A stretch of 64,000 nt of DNA, from positions 310,001 to 374,000 of the forward strand of contig NZ_JAFLJM010000001.1 of assembly GCF_017745675.1 (NCBI RefSeq), read 5' to 3'. This DNA comes from Alkalihalobacillus sp. BA299. GTDB lineage: Bacteria > Bacillota > Bacilli > Bacillales > Bacillaceae_F. A program made the position numbers and the translations under genes. Below, piece after piece: positions 8,663 to 16,637 of the stretch (positions within the stretch are counted from its first letter, which is position 1; every line of letters begins with the position of its first letter). The notes beneath the pieces were generated by a model. The model was not told the DNA's origin. It saw nothing but the letters and a program-made list of their open reading frames with translations, and did no database searches.

Positions 8663-8813
8663 ATTGTCCGTCTCCTTTTAATAATTAGTTCGCATTTCGA
8701 TTCATTGTATGCCCCCGCCTATAAATTCGTTATTCAAGTGCTTCCATTGTGTATGGAAATGTTAATACTCCCACATCGGCAGTAAGAAATGCACGGGTGC
8801 CAATAAAAAATTA

Positions 8814-9356
8814 TTGAATAACAATAAAGATGTAGTTGATCTTATTTACCATATCAAATACAAAGAGGGCAATAAATTTTTAAAAGCATTCTTATATAGC
8901 TTTAAAAACAAAAGTCTACTATTCAAAGGCTTTGTAATTTTAGCACTTAGTCGATTATTGCAGTTTTTTATCGTAATTCTTCTTACGATTACATTTTTAT
9001 ATTTTCTTATATTTTTAACAGGAGATGTGGCTACTCCTGATATAGCAAAGTTTATAGGGCTTTTAGTTTTTTCTTTAATAATTGTATGGATTTATTTAGG
9101 ACTCTCCCAGTCTATGTATATTCTTTATGAACGGCCCAAAATAAAACTGTTTAAATGTATTTATTATAGTTTTAAGCTCATGCGTGGGAATAGAGCATCT
9201 TTGATTGGATTATATTTAATATTTGGCTTATGGTTTTTATTAGGATTAGTGGCTTTGGTGGTGGGTGTTCTTTGGATTTTAGCTTTTTTTGAAGTTTCCC
9301 GCGTTGAATTTTATCAATCACTTAAATTGAATAACGAAGGATTTATAACTGAATAA
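8814..9356 (+). CDS. Membrane protein resembling DUF975
   Basis: 180 residues with four or five hydrophobic segments. The C-terminal part, SFKLMRGNRASLIGLYLIFG followed by a WFLLGL-type helix and a final EVSRVEFYQSLK, follows the DUF975 layout (amphipathic Lys-rich helix, two membrane helices, aromatic tail). Function of that family is unknown. The frame opens at TTG 8814 with no clear ribosome site, so the start is uncertain and the gene may be degraded at its 5' end. Confidence 0.5.
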   Translation: MNNNKDVVDLIYHIKYKEGNKFLKAFLYSFKNKSLLFKGFVILALSRLLQFFIVILLTITFLYFLIFLTGDVATPDIAKFIGLLVFSLIIVWIYLGLSQSMYILYERPKIKLFKCIYYSFKLMRGNRASLIGLYLIFGLWFLLGLVALVVGVLWILAFFEVSRVEFYQSLKLNNEGFITE

Positions 9357-9497
9357 CATTTCTTCTAAATTAATATTTACCATCAGAAATATTCTTACAA
9401 AAAGAAAACGATGAAGTTCATTTTCAGTGGAACGAACAGTGATTGAGAAATAATTGTAATTTAGCAATAGAGCAGGTTAGTCAAGGAGTGATTTTCG

Positions 9498-9881
9498 GTG
9501 TATAGCATTGAGATAAGAAGATCACGAATTGAGGACAAAAAAGAGCTAAATTTTGAAAAAGATGTGTTACGAATGATCTTAGCTCGAGGATATAAAGTGA
9601 CTCCACAAGTAGAGGTAGGGCGGTATCGTATCGACTTTGTTATTGAAGGGATCCGTGATCGGCTTGCTGTGGAATGTGACGGCGAGAGATGGCATGGACC
9701 TGAAAAGTTTGAGGAAGATATGCAAAGACAAGAATCGCTTGAGCGGTCTGGTTGGAAATTTTGGCGAGTAAGAGGTAGAGAGTTTTACTTTGATAGAGAA
9801 AAAGCAATGGAAAGCTTATGGCAGACGTTAGATGACATGGGGATTACCGCAAGCAGTCACAGGTGGTCTCGAACTTACTGA
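9498..9881 (+). CDS. Stand-alone restriction-endonuclease-like domain (MTES_1575/DUF559-like)
   Basis: 127 residues with a PD-(D/E)xK-type core: YRIDFVIEG (Asp on the second strand) and LAVECDGERWHG (ExD-like strand with flanking residues), then SGWKFWRVRGREFY. This block usually forms the C-terminal domain of large superfamily-1 helicases (DNA2/NAM7 type) or short Vsr-like nucleases. Here no helicase precedes it. ATG-less start GTG 9498 follows AAGGAGTG. It may be a free nuclease domain or the salvaged tail of a lost defence gene. Downstream sequence is decayed. Confidence 0.55.
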   Translation: MYSIEIRRSRIEDKKELNFEKDVLRMILARGYKVTPQVEVGRYRIDFVIEGIRDRLAVECDGERWHGPEKFEEDMQRQESLERSGWKFWRVRGREFYFDREKAMESLWQTLDDMGITASSHRWSRTY

Positions 9882-10110
9882 GTTATTTAACGACTTAAAG
9901 AAAGGCGGTATAGAGTTTAAGTATACCAAGAATGGTAGTAAAACAACGAATCATTGACCTTCATGGTACCTTGCTTCCAAAAGTCAAACATTGTTAGATC
10001 AACTGTTTAAAACCAATCATGGGTTGGGCTACTGCTTGGAGTTTTGATTGCTTACGACTATGACCGGCTTTCCATTGATTATACGATCGAGAAAATGAGT
10101 GACAACTAGT
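9855..10110 (+). pseudogene. Frame-broken coding remnants
   Basis: In shifting frames this stretch encodes protein-like pieces such as GLELTELFNDLKKGGIEFKY and LASKSQTLLDQLFKTNHGLG, separated by stops. They do not belong to the nuclease-like gene frame and I cannot name them. The interval of about 310 bp before the DinB gene holds nothing else that I can support. Confidence 0.35.
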
Positions 10111-10194
10111 AGCATGTGGAACACTTTGTAAAACGAGAAAATTTGAACTTTTTAAGAGGCGTGCCCGTCTCGCCACCAAGAAAGGAGCCAAAAT

Positions 10195-10734
10195 ATGAAT
10201 TTTAATTTAGAGGAAGCGATCGAAGTACTTGAGCGGACGCCACAAACATTAGCACTTTTTTTAACCGGCCTATCAGACAGTTGGATAACAGCTAATGAGG
10301 GGGAAGGAACGTGGAATATTGTTGAAGTGATTGATCATCTGATCGATGGAGAAAAAGTGAATTGGGTTCCGAGGTTAGAAATCATCCTTCAAGAGGGGGA
10401 AAGCAAGCCATTTCCCTCGTTTGATCGATATGCACATCTCAACGAAAAGTCTGGAAAATCGATCACAGAAAAGCTGGATGAATTTAAAACGATAAGAGCC
10501 GAAAATATCATCAAAATGAAGAAGCTGATTGACTCCAACTTACACTATGAATTAACGGGAATGCATCCAGCATTTGGCCAGGTAAAGGTAAGAGAACTGT
10601 TATCGACTTGGGTAGTACATGACTTAACGCATATTTCGCAAATTGTCCGTGTTATGGCAGAAAGATACAGGGTGGATGTTGGCCCTTGGAAAGAGTATTT
10701 AGGCATTTTAAAAATTGATGATGAGAAAGATTGA
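10195..10734 (+). CDS. DinB family protein
   Basis: 179 residues forming the expected four-helix DinB/YfiT fold. An N-terminal His lies in [14 protein letters not shown], and a paired His cluster in [12 protein letters not shown] supplies the usual three-His divalent-metal site. Many members are thiol- (bacillithiol-) dependent transferases; the actual reaction here is unknown. ATG 10195 follows AAAGGAGCC. The gene is followed at once by a strong terminator and appears monocistronic. Confidence 0.85.
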   Translation: MNFNLEEAIEVLERTPQTLALFLTGLSDSWITANEGEGTWNIVEVIDHLIDGEKVNWVPRLEIILQEGESKPFPSFDRYAHLNEKSGKSITEKLDEFKTIRAENIIKMKKLIDSNLHYELTGMHPAFGQVKVRELLSTWVVHDLTHISQIVRVMAERYRVDVGPWKEYLGILKIDDEKD

Positions 10735-10738
10735 GGGG

Positions 10739-10773
10739 AAGTTCTAGGTGGATTGACCACCTAGAACTTTTAA
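10739..10773 (+). terminator. Intrinsic terminator after the DinB gene
   Basis: Perfect stem AAGTTCTAGGTGG / CCACCTAGAACTT with loop ATTGA, followed by TTTT. It is nearly symmetrical (A-rich on the left), so it may work in both directions. Confidence 0.9.
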
Positions 10774-10970
10774 AATGATTAACCCAATTAAGAATGATAC
10801 ATTAGATATTCATCTAGTAGATTACGAACGTAATGGCTGGGAACCACCTCAGAAAAGCTTGGAATAAGTATTGCAGATAGTTTTACGTATAACAATTTTT
10901 CTATGTATGTACATAAGTCCTATAGATGCAACATCGGAAGTTCTCAAACAACATTTCCCTCGATTTGTTG

Positions 10971-11007
10971 ATGAGCTATTGATATTTTTTCAATAGCTCA
11001 TTTTTTT
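10971..11007 (+). terminator. Orphan intrinsic terminator
   Basis: Stem GAGCTATTGA / TCAATAGCTC with loop TATTTTTT, then T7. No intact gene precedes it; short protein-like remnants lie on both sides, so it probably outlived its gene. Confidence 0.75.
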
Positions 11008-11010
11008 GAT

Positions 11011-11187
11011 TTATGTATTTCGCCATACAGTAGCATATTTCTTTTGATATTTACTATCTTCTTCGTTTGCTATTAATTCTAGTGCACATTGTTTGATTTC
11101 TTCTAGCTTTAAACGATCATATAAGTTTCTAAGGCCTTGGATTATATCAAATCGAATTAACACAAGTAGTTTAGTTGTGTGTTCCTA
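11011..11187 (-). pseudogene. C-terminal coding remnant on the minus strand, unidentified
   Basis: About 58 open codons end at TAA (minus strand), with a helical, charged composition (LRNLYDRLKLEEIKQCALEL then KYQKKYATVWRNT). A TAG lies directly upstream and no start or ribosome site is present. I do not recognise it. Together with two terminators this is all I see between the DinB and mqo genes apart from an imperfect inverted repeat near 11322-11360. Confidence 0.3.
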
Positions 11188-11388
11188 GGCCTTGTGGACT
11201 GACTTTTCATATTACTAGCTTTTAAATAACTTATAATTATCATATAATAGTAGATATATTAAACTATAAATAATTTTAATACAATATGATATGATATGGT
11301 TATCATTGAGACAGAAAAGGTGAGTGACTAGGTCACGCCTTAGCTTGGTGTGACGCCTAGCAAATTTTAGGGGGAAAGGTTGGTAAAA

Positions 11389-12900
11389 ATGAACAACAGA
11401 GAAACTAAAACAGACGTCATTTTAATTGGTGCCGGAGCCATGAGTGCGACTTTGGGGATGCTTCTAAAAGAATTAGTACCGGACTGGGAAATTACTGTTT
11501 TTGAGAAGCTCGCAAACGCAGGGGAGGAAAGCTCTAACGAATGGAATAATGCGGGTACGGGACATGCGGCACTGTGCGAGCTTAACTACACAGATGAAAA
11601 ACCGGATGGATCTGTAGATATTAGTAAAGCTATAAAAATTAATGAACAGTTTCAGGTTTCAATGCAGTTTTGGTCTTATCTAGTAAACAGTAAGCTGATA
11701 GATAATCCACAGGACTTTATCATGCCATTGCCTCATATGAGTTTTGTACAAGGGGAACAAAATGTAACGTTTTTAAAGAAACGATTTGAAGCGCTATCAA
11801 ACAATCCTCTATTCCAAGGGATGGAATTTTCCGATGATCCGGAAAAACTAATGGAATGGATTCCGCTTGTTATGCAGGACCGCGCATCGAATGAACCTAT
11901 AGCTGCCACAAAAATCGACGCTGGAACGGATGTCAACTTTGGTGCTTTAACGCGCATGTTGTTCAATCACTTAGAAAATAAAAATGTCGATATAAACTAC
12001 AAACATACTGTTCATGATATTAAACGTACTAGCGACGGCTCGTGGGAAGTGAAAGTGCATGATGACAGTACTGGTGATATCGAACGCCATACGGCAAAAT
12101 TCGTCTTTATCGGAGGCGGGGGAGGAAGCCTACATTTACTGCAAAAATCTGGTATTCCTGAAGGGAAACATATTGGAGGATTCCCGGTAAGCGGCATTTT
12201 TATGGTGTGTAATAATCCGGATGTTGTAGAGCAGCATAATGCAAAAGTATACGGCAAAGCTAAGGTTGGTGCTCCGCCAATGTCTGTTCCGCATCTTGAC
12301 ACAAGATATATAGACAATAAAAAATCGTTACTATTTGGACCATTTGCTGGCTTCTCACCAAAGTTTTTAAAATACGGTTCAATGTTCGATTTAGTAACTT
12401 CCATAAAATCGGATAATCTCTTAACGATGTTGGCGGCAGGCGCAAAAGAGATGTCATTGACAAAATACTTGATTCAGCAAGTTATGTCTTCAAAAGAACA
12501 GCGCATGGAAGAGTTACGTGAGTTTATCCCGAACGCCAAAGATGAGGATTGGGATTTAGTAGTAGCGGGCCAACGTGTACAAGTTATCAAAGATACTGAA
12601 GCTGGCGGCAAAGGAACACTTCAATTTGGTACAGAAGTGATTACTGCCGCTGATGGATCGATCGCTGCATTACTAGGTGCTTCTCCAGGTGCTTCTACTG
12701 CCGTTCACGTTATGCTTCAGGTATTAGAAAAATGCTTCCCGCAACATATGAAAGAGTGGGAACCGAAAATCAAAGAAATGATTCCTTCTTATGGCGTGTC
12801 ACTAGTGGAAAACTCTGAGCTTCTACAAGAAATTCATACTTCAACAGCACAGACACTTGGTCTAAGCGAAAAAGTCGAAAAAGAGCTAGTCTTTAGTTAA
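11389..12900 (+). CDS. mqo: Malate:quinone oxidoreductase
   Basis: Membrane-associated FAD enzyme oxidising L-malate to oxaloacetate with electrons passed to menaquinone, a TCA-cycle bypass of NAD-malate dehydrogenase. The N-terminal dinucleotide-binding motif is [15 protein letters not shown]; further Mqo signatures are [44 protein letters not shown] and the C-terminal [12 protein letters not shown]. About 503 residues, full length. I prefer ATG 11389 (GGGGAAAGG about 9 bases upstream) over TTG 11380. Monocistronic: a terminator follows at 12950. Confidence 0.97.
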   Translation: MNNRETKTDVILIGAGAMSATLGMLLKELVPDWEITVFEKLANAGEESSNEWNNAGTGHAALCELNYTDEKPDGSVDISKAIKINEQFQVSMQFWSYLVNSKLIDNPQDFIMPLPHMSFVQGEQNVTFLKKRFEALSNNPLFQGMEFSDDPEKLMEWIPLVMQDRASNEPIAATKIDAGTDVNFGALTRMLFNHLENKNVDINYKHTVHDIKRTSDGSWEVKVHDDSTGDIERHTAKFVFIGGGGGSLHLLQKSGIPEGKHIGGFPVSGIFMVCNNPDVVEQHNAKVYGKAKVGAPPMSVPHLDTRYIDNKKSLLFGPFAGFSPKFLKYGSMFDLVTSIKSDNLLTMLAAGAKEMSLTKYLIQQVMSSKEQRMEELREFIPNAKDEDWDLVVAGQRVQVIKDTEAGGKGTLQFGTEVITAADGSIAALLGASPGASTAVHVMLQVLEKCFPQHMKEWEPKIKEMIPSYGVSLVENSELLQEIHTSTAQTLGLSEKVEKELVFS

Positions 12901-12949
12901 TGTTTTAGATGTAGAGTAAATAATTAAATATCTTTGGAAATAAAATACA

Positions 12950-12988
12950 GAACCTTTGATCTATCTTTGGATTGAAGGTTCTTTTTTT
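12950..12988 (+). terminator. Intrinsic terminator of mqo
   Basis: Stem GAACCTT / AAGGTTC (with flanking A:T pairs) around a TGATCTATCTTTGGATTG loop, followed by T7. Confidence 0.85.
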
Positions 12989-13066
12989 AAAATTCACAGT
13001 TTGAGAGGCTAAGGTGCACCGTAACATAAGAATAGTAAACTCTAAACGTTTTTAGATATAAATCAG

Positions 13067-13114
13067 TTGACACTTAAAAATGAAGTATTATATAATTATC
13101 TCGAATTCGAGATA
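13067..13114 (+). promoter_or_regulatory. Promoter with MhqR-type operator
   Basis: TTGACA (13067-13072) and TATAAT (13091-13096) are 18 bp apart, an ideal vegetative promoter. The perfect 18-bp palindrome TATCTCGAATTCGAGATA starts directly after the -10 box (13097-13114), over the transcription start. It matches the operator I know for MhqR, the MarR-family repressor of quinone and aromatic-electrophile genes in B. subtilis, so repression by steric block is expected. MhqR itself is not in the window. Confidence 0.85.
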
Positions 13115-13132
13115 ATGAAAGGATAGTAGTTA

Positions 13133-13380
13133 TGAATATTCAGGACAATAAATTTTTTAAGTAAATATCTCGAAGCCATAATATCTGAATTAATCATAAT
13201 TTGGTGTTACTCACTATTCTTATTTGACATCATCTTTATTTTGGTAATGAAGGAGGAAAACCAGGGACGATTATCACTTTTTTTCCATGGTCAGGTGCTT
13301 ACCAAGGAAAAATTGATGTTGCCTGACCAATTGAACAAGTGGTTCTTCCATTTGAAGTTAGAGAGTTAGATTCATGTTAC
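13133..13380 (+). pseudogene. Remnant of an MhqO-type ring-cleaving dioxygenase (VOC family)
   Basis: Between the operator and mhqD a short start (ATG 13133, stop after 10 codons) is followed by a fragment reading HHLYFGNEGGKPGTIITFFP, the hallmark of MhqA/MhqO glyoxalase-like dioxygenases, then an in-frame TGA and further broken sequence. Most of the roughly 310-codon gene has been deleted. This explains why mhqD begins 290 bp after its promoter. Confidence 0.75.
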
Positions 13381-13402
13381 GAAAAGAGAAAGGAGATAAA
13401 TC

Positions 13403-14005
13403 ATGAAACACATATTTAATCAGGGAAAAGATCCATCAAAACCCACTTTACTTTTACTTCATGGCACTGGAGGGAATGAACTAGATTTGTTGCCTCTTGC
13501 GGGGATGATTGATGATGAGACTTCAGTGCTAAGTGTCAGAGGAAATGTGTTAGAAAATGGAATGCCACGATTTTTTCGCAGGTTAGCTGAAGGAGTATTT
13601 GATGAAGAAGATCTCATTTTCCGAACGAAGGAATTGAATCAATTCCTAGATGAAGCAGCGGAAAAGTATCATTTTGACCGAGAAAATATAATTGCCATTG
13701 GTTACTCTAATGGTGCAAATATTGCAGCAAGTTTATTATTTCACTATAAAAATGCGTTGAATGGTGCGATTCTTCACCACCCAATGGTACCGAGAAGAGG
13801 TATTGAACTTCCTGATTTAACAGGAAAGTCTGTGTTTATTGCAGCAGGTACGAATGATCCCATTTGTTCACCAATGGAATCTTCAGAATTACAATCGTTA
13901 TTAGAAAAAGCAAATGCAAAAGTAGATCTTCATTGGGAAAATAGAGGTCACCAATTGACTGCAGAGGAAGTAGAAACCGCAGCAAAGTGGTATCGTAAGT
14001 TATAA
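13403..14005 (+). CDS. mhqD: Alpha/beta hydrolase (carboxylesterase), MhqD-like
   Basis: 200-residue alpha/beta hydrolase of the phospholipase/carboxylesterase group. Oxyanion-hole region LLLLHGTGGNELDLLPLAG, nucleophile elbow GYSNGAN (Ser), acid Asp in AGTNDPICSP and catalytic His in ENRGHQLTAEEV are all present. Similar proteins are encoded with the MhqR regulon dioxygenases and are thought to process ring-cleavage or quinone-derived products. ATG 13403 follows AAAGGAG. It is transcribed from the MhqR-type promoter through the dioxygenase remnant. Confidence 0.88.
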   Translation: MKHIFNQGKDPSKPTLLLLHGTGGNELDLLPLAGMIDDETSVLSVRGNVLENGMPRFFRRLAEGVFDEEDLIFRTKELNQFLDEAAEKYHFDRENIIAIGYSNGANIAASLLFHYKNALNGAILHHPMVPRRGIELPDLTGKSVFIAAGTNDPICSPMESSELQSLLEKANAKVDLHWENRGHQLTAEEVETAAKWYRKL

Positions 14006-14106
14006 CCATTACAATAAATCAAAAGCTTTTACAGATGATTGTTTATTAGGTCAATTGATCTTTAAAGGGTAAGAAGAAAAAGATTCATTTGCTGAATCAA
14101 TTTATT

Positions 14107-14124
14107 TATCTCGAATTCAAGAAA
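14107..14124 (+). promoter_or_regulatory. Degenerate second MhqR-type operator
   Basis: TATCTCGAATTCAAGAAA keeps the left half and centre of the perfect operator 1 kb upstream, with two changes in the right half. It lies about 140 bp before the WrbA-like gene, which suggests shared, weaker control of that gene. Confidence 0.5.
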
Positions 14125-14263
14125 AGTGAAATTGAGATATATAATAAAGGATCTAAACTTAGGGGAAAAAGAACATGCGGACATTGAAAATGAATTATTT
14201 TCAATGGAGGTGGTTCTTATAAAAGGAAGTAGACAAAACTAAACAACGAAAAGAAGGTGTATT

Positions 14264-14926
14264 ATGATGGGATTTTTAGAAAAACTTTTTGGAAATAAAA
14301 AGGAGGCAAACGATATGTCAAACGTAAAATTAGCCGTAATTTATTACAGTATGGGTGGAACAAACTATCAATTAGCTAAATGGGCTGAAGAAGGTGCGAA
14401 AGAAGTTGGTGCAGAAGTGAAAATATTAAAAGTACCTGAACTTGCTCCACAATCAGTCATTGATGAAAATGAAGGCTGGAAAGCTCATGTTGAAGCAACG
14501 AAAGATATTCCTGAAGTCATTTTAGATGACCTTGAATGGGCAGATGCAATTATTTTCAGTGTACCAACACGTTTTGGGAATATGCCCGCTCAAATGAAGC
14601 AATTTTTAGATACAACTGGCGGATTATGGTTTAATGGAATGCTTGTCAATAAAGTAGTTAGTGCGATGACTTCAGCTCAGAATCCTCATGGTGGTCAAGA
14701 AGCAACAATCCTTTCCCTATACACATCTATGCATCACTGGGGCGCAATTGTTGCATCGCCTGGTTACACGGATCCAGTTCAATTTACTTCAGGTGGTAAC
14801 CCATACGGAGTAAGTGTAACAGTTGGTCAAGATGGAAAAATGATTGAAGACGTGCAAGCAGCCGTTAAACATCAAGCGAAGCGTACGGTTATAGTAGCTG
14901 AATGGGTGAAAAAAGGAAATCAATAA
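14264..14926 (+). CDS. NAD(P)H:quinone oxidoreductase, WrbA/type IV flavodoxin-like
   Basis: FMN protein that reduces quinones by two electrons. The flavodoxin fold is clear: phosphate loop YYSMGGTNYQLA, SVPTRFGNMPAQMKQFLDTTGGLW (WrbA signature), and ASPGYTDP near the second FMN loop. Two starts are possible: ATG 14264 (AGAAGGTG) adds 17 residues MMGFLEKLFGNKKEAND, while ATG 14315 has a perfect AGGAGG 8 bases upstream and gives the standard WrbA N-terminus (203 residues). The shorter form is likely the main product. It follows mhqD and a degenerate MhqR operator, so it fits a quinone-stress unit. Confidence 0.88.
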   Translation: MMGFLEKLFGNKKEANDMSNVKLAVIYYSMGGTNYQLAKWAEEGAKEVGAEVKILKVPELAPQSVIDENEGWKAHVEATKDIPEVILDDLEWADAIIFSVPTRFGNMPAQMKQFLDTTGGLWFNGMLVNKVVSAMTSAQNPHGGQEATILSLYTSMHHWGAIVASPGYTDPVQFTSGGNPYGVSVTVGQDGKMIEDVQAAVKHQAKRTVIVAEWVKKGNQ

Positions 14927-15096
14927 TTAAACAGAGAGCCGATAGCTGTTAACCTTTGCTATGTGTTAATACTTAATCTCAAAAAGTGATATAACCAATC
15001 GAATAAAACTAATCATAATCTTTGTTTAAGCGCATAGAGATATATTTGTTTTCTTAAGTTACTCGTAATGTTATGTCTATCCTAACAACGGTGAAG

Positions 15097-15125
15097 AAAA
15101 AACATCCAAAAAAGGATGTTTTTTT
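15097..15125 (+). terminator. Intrinsic terminator
   Basis: Stem AAAAAACATCC / GGATGTTTTTT with a short A-loop; symmetrical, so usable from both sides. It closes the WrbA-like transcription unit. Confidence 0.8.
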
Positions 15126-15126
15126 A

Positions 15127-15290
15127 AAAGAATAAGAAAGTTTAAATTTCGAGGATGTCTAGCTTCAGGTGTCATCGGCTCGAGGTCGCTTCGGTCCATC
15201 CAACGTGTCCAAAAGTCAGGACACTAATTGCTGGCCCTCCAGCGCTTGTCGCCGATAAGCAGACACCTTCCGCTTTTCTTGTTGAGAAAA
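15127..15290 (+). repeat. Dispersed Bacillaceae-type structured repeat element
   Basis: A GC-rich island with TGTCTAGCTTCAGG...CTCGAGGTCGCTTCGGTCC...CTCCAGCGCTTGTCG...CGCTTTTCTTGTTGA, preceded by AAGAATAAGAAAGTTTAAAT. I know this pattern as a non-coding repeat scattered through Bacillus genomes, with internal complementary arms (CAGCGCTTGTCGCCGAT and related) that would fold. Its composition differs sharply from the AT-rich surroundings. A solo copy of the left 20-bp end occurs at 35010. Confidence 0.65.
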
Positions 15291-15331
15291 AGAAAGATAT
15301 CAAAGAAAATAGGTAGAAGGACGTTGATTAC

Positions 15332-15559
15332 CTGACTACAAAAGAAATAAAAGAAGTTTATTGGCTCCGGATCATTGCTTTTTTGAGTGTTGTTCTTACT
15401 CACGCAGCTAGCAGGGTTATATCAGACTTTTCTTTAAATGGGCTATACGAGTTGTATATCGGGTACTGGGTAAGTTTCTACTTTTATTTTATAGATTTAA
15501 TTTCAGTGTTGTTACAACTTGTTTTATCCGGATTTAGCTTGAGAACACCAAATTGGTAG
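15332..15559 (+). pseudogene. N-terminal fragment of an acyltransferase-3 family membrane protein
   Basis: About 75 codons read VYWLRIIAFLSVVLTHAASR followed by a second hydrophobic segment, typical of the first two helices of OafA/acyltransferase-3 proteins (about 350 residues when whole, with a conserved early His as in LTHA). It lacks an in-frame ATG and ends at TAG 15557-15559, so it is truncated at both ends. Confidence 0.6.
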
Positions 15560-15576
15560 TCATAATTCAAGGTCGT

Positions 15577-16254
15577 TTATTCAATCCACTGTACGATATC
15601 CTTCAACATTTTTCTTGTTTTAGGTAGAGGCTCATTCACACGGTATCCGAAGGCAACCATAACAGAGACAGCTAAATGTCCACCTTCTAGTAAGTTTTCT
15701 TCTTCTAAAATCTTTTGAACTTTATCAAATTCAAAGCCTTCAATCGGGCATGAGTCAATACCGATTTGTGCTGCAGCTGTCATCATGTTAGCTAGTGCAA
15801 TATATGTTTGTTTCCCGGCCCAATCCAACATCGTTCGATCATTATCTAAAAGGTGGAGGTCATTTTCCTGAAAAGTTTTGTAGCGAATTTTTTTCTGTTC
15901 AAAAACGTCAGCTGGAATGTTTCTTACTTTTAAAAATTGATTTCTTAAATAGTCGGAATTATAATGGGTATCTTTAATAGTTCTAGCAAGGATGATTACG
16001 AAATGACTTGCTGTTGGTAGTTGGCCTAGTGCTCCCCAAGATACCTCTCTTAATTTTTCTCTTAGCTTATGGTTTTGCACGACAAGAAATTTCCACGGCT
16101 CACTTCCGATAGAGCTAGGCGATAGCCTTCCAGCTTCTAAGATAAAATGAAAGTCTTCGTCAGGTATTTTTTTGCTCTGATCAAATTCTTTTGTTGCATG
16201 TCTAAAATAGTAAGCATCGAGTATTTCTTGATGTTTTTTGGGTTGATTTGTCAT
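15577..16254 (-). CDS. NAD(P)H-dependent nitroreductase family oxidoreductase (YfkO/MhqN-like)
   Basis: FMN flavoprotein of the nitroreductase fold. Residues YYFRHATKEFD near the N-terminus, the FMN/phosphate loop AGRLSPSSIGSEPWKFLVVQN, the central ALANMMTAAAQIGIDSCPIEGFE and a C-terminal AFGYRVNEPLPKTRK are diagnostic. I choose ATG at 16254 (SD GGAGAGAG) rather than the 11-residue longer frame; this gives 225 residues. Such enzymes reduce nitroaromatics and quinones. It faces the WrbA-like gene and thematically belongs to the quinone-stress block, although I see no MhqR-type operator in front of it. Confidence 0.88.
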   Translation of the reverse strand: MTNQPKKHQEILDAYYFRHATKEFDQSKKIPDEDFHFILEAGRLSPSSIGSEPWKFLVVQNHKLREKLREVSWGALGQLPTASHFVIILARTIKDTHYNSDYLRNQFLKVRNIPADVFEQKKIRYKTFQENDLHLLDNDRTMLDWAGKQTYIALANMMTAAAQIGIDSCPIEGFEFDKVQKILEEENLLEGGHLAVSVMVAFGYRVNEPLPKTRKMLKDIVQWIE

Positions 16255-16435
16255 ATTTACTCTCTCCTTTTTCTTATCGGTATGCATTTCGAGTGTTTAT
16301 CAAATGGGTATCTATTAAAAGGTCCTGAAGTTTTTTTCAATATCTTTATTTTAACGTACACACTATTATTAATAAAAATATAAAGCATTAATCTTAAGCC
16401 ATACTTTTTTACCTACTCAAACTTTGTGCTAGTAT

Positions 16436-16457
16436 TAATAGTAATCGATTGCTATTA
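16436..16457 (+). promoter_or_regulatory. 22-bp near-perfect palindrome, candidate operator of the MFS gene
   Basis: TAATAG-N10-CTATTA with centre TAATCGATTG is symmetrical at 20 of 22 positions. The core GTAATCGATT recurs at 16591-16600, 37 bp before the MFS start codon. Two spaced copies upstream of one gene suggest a repressor site pair. I do not know the regulator. The rest of the 380-bp AT-rich interval from 16255 shows no gene. Confidence 0.45.
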
Positions 16458-16637
16458 AAAGAAAGTTTATAGCTAATATCTACAAAATTTTCTTAGCATA
16501 CATTTATTTTAATAGTTGTATATATTTATTTGTATCATTGTGTAGCTTTGGTAAGTTTGTTTTGTCGTGAAAAATAATATTTATTTTTGTGTAATCGATT
16601 CGGCAATACCAATCTAGCAATTTGAAAGAGTGATAAT

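Noticed and set aside
13228-13380. In-frame TGA in the dioxygenase remnant as another selenocysteine codon
   Set aside because: The position does not correspond to a redox Cys, no hairpin follows, and the gene is deleted on both sides, so it is an ordinary pseudogene stop.
15127-15290. Small RNA or insertion sequence
   Set aside because: No transposase, terminal target duplication or clear promoter; it fits a dispersed non-coding repeat of bacilli better.
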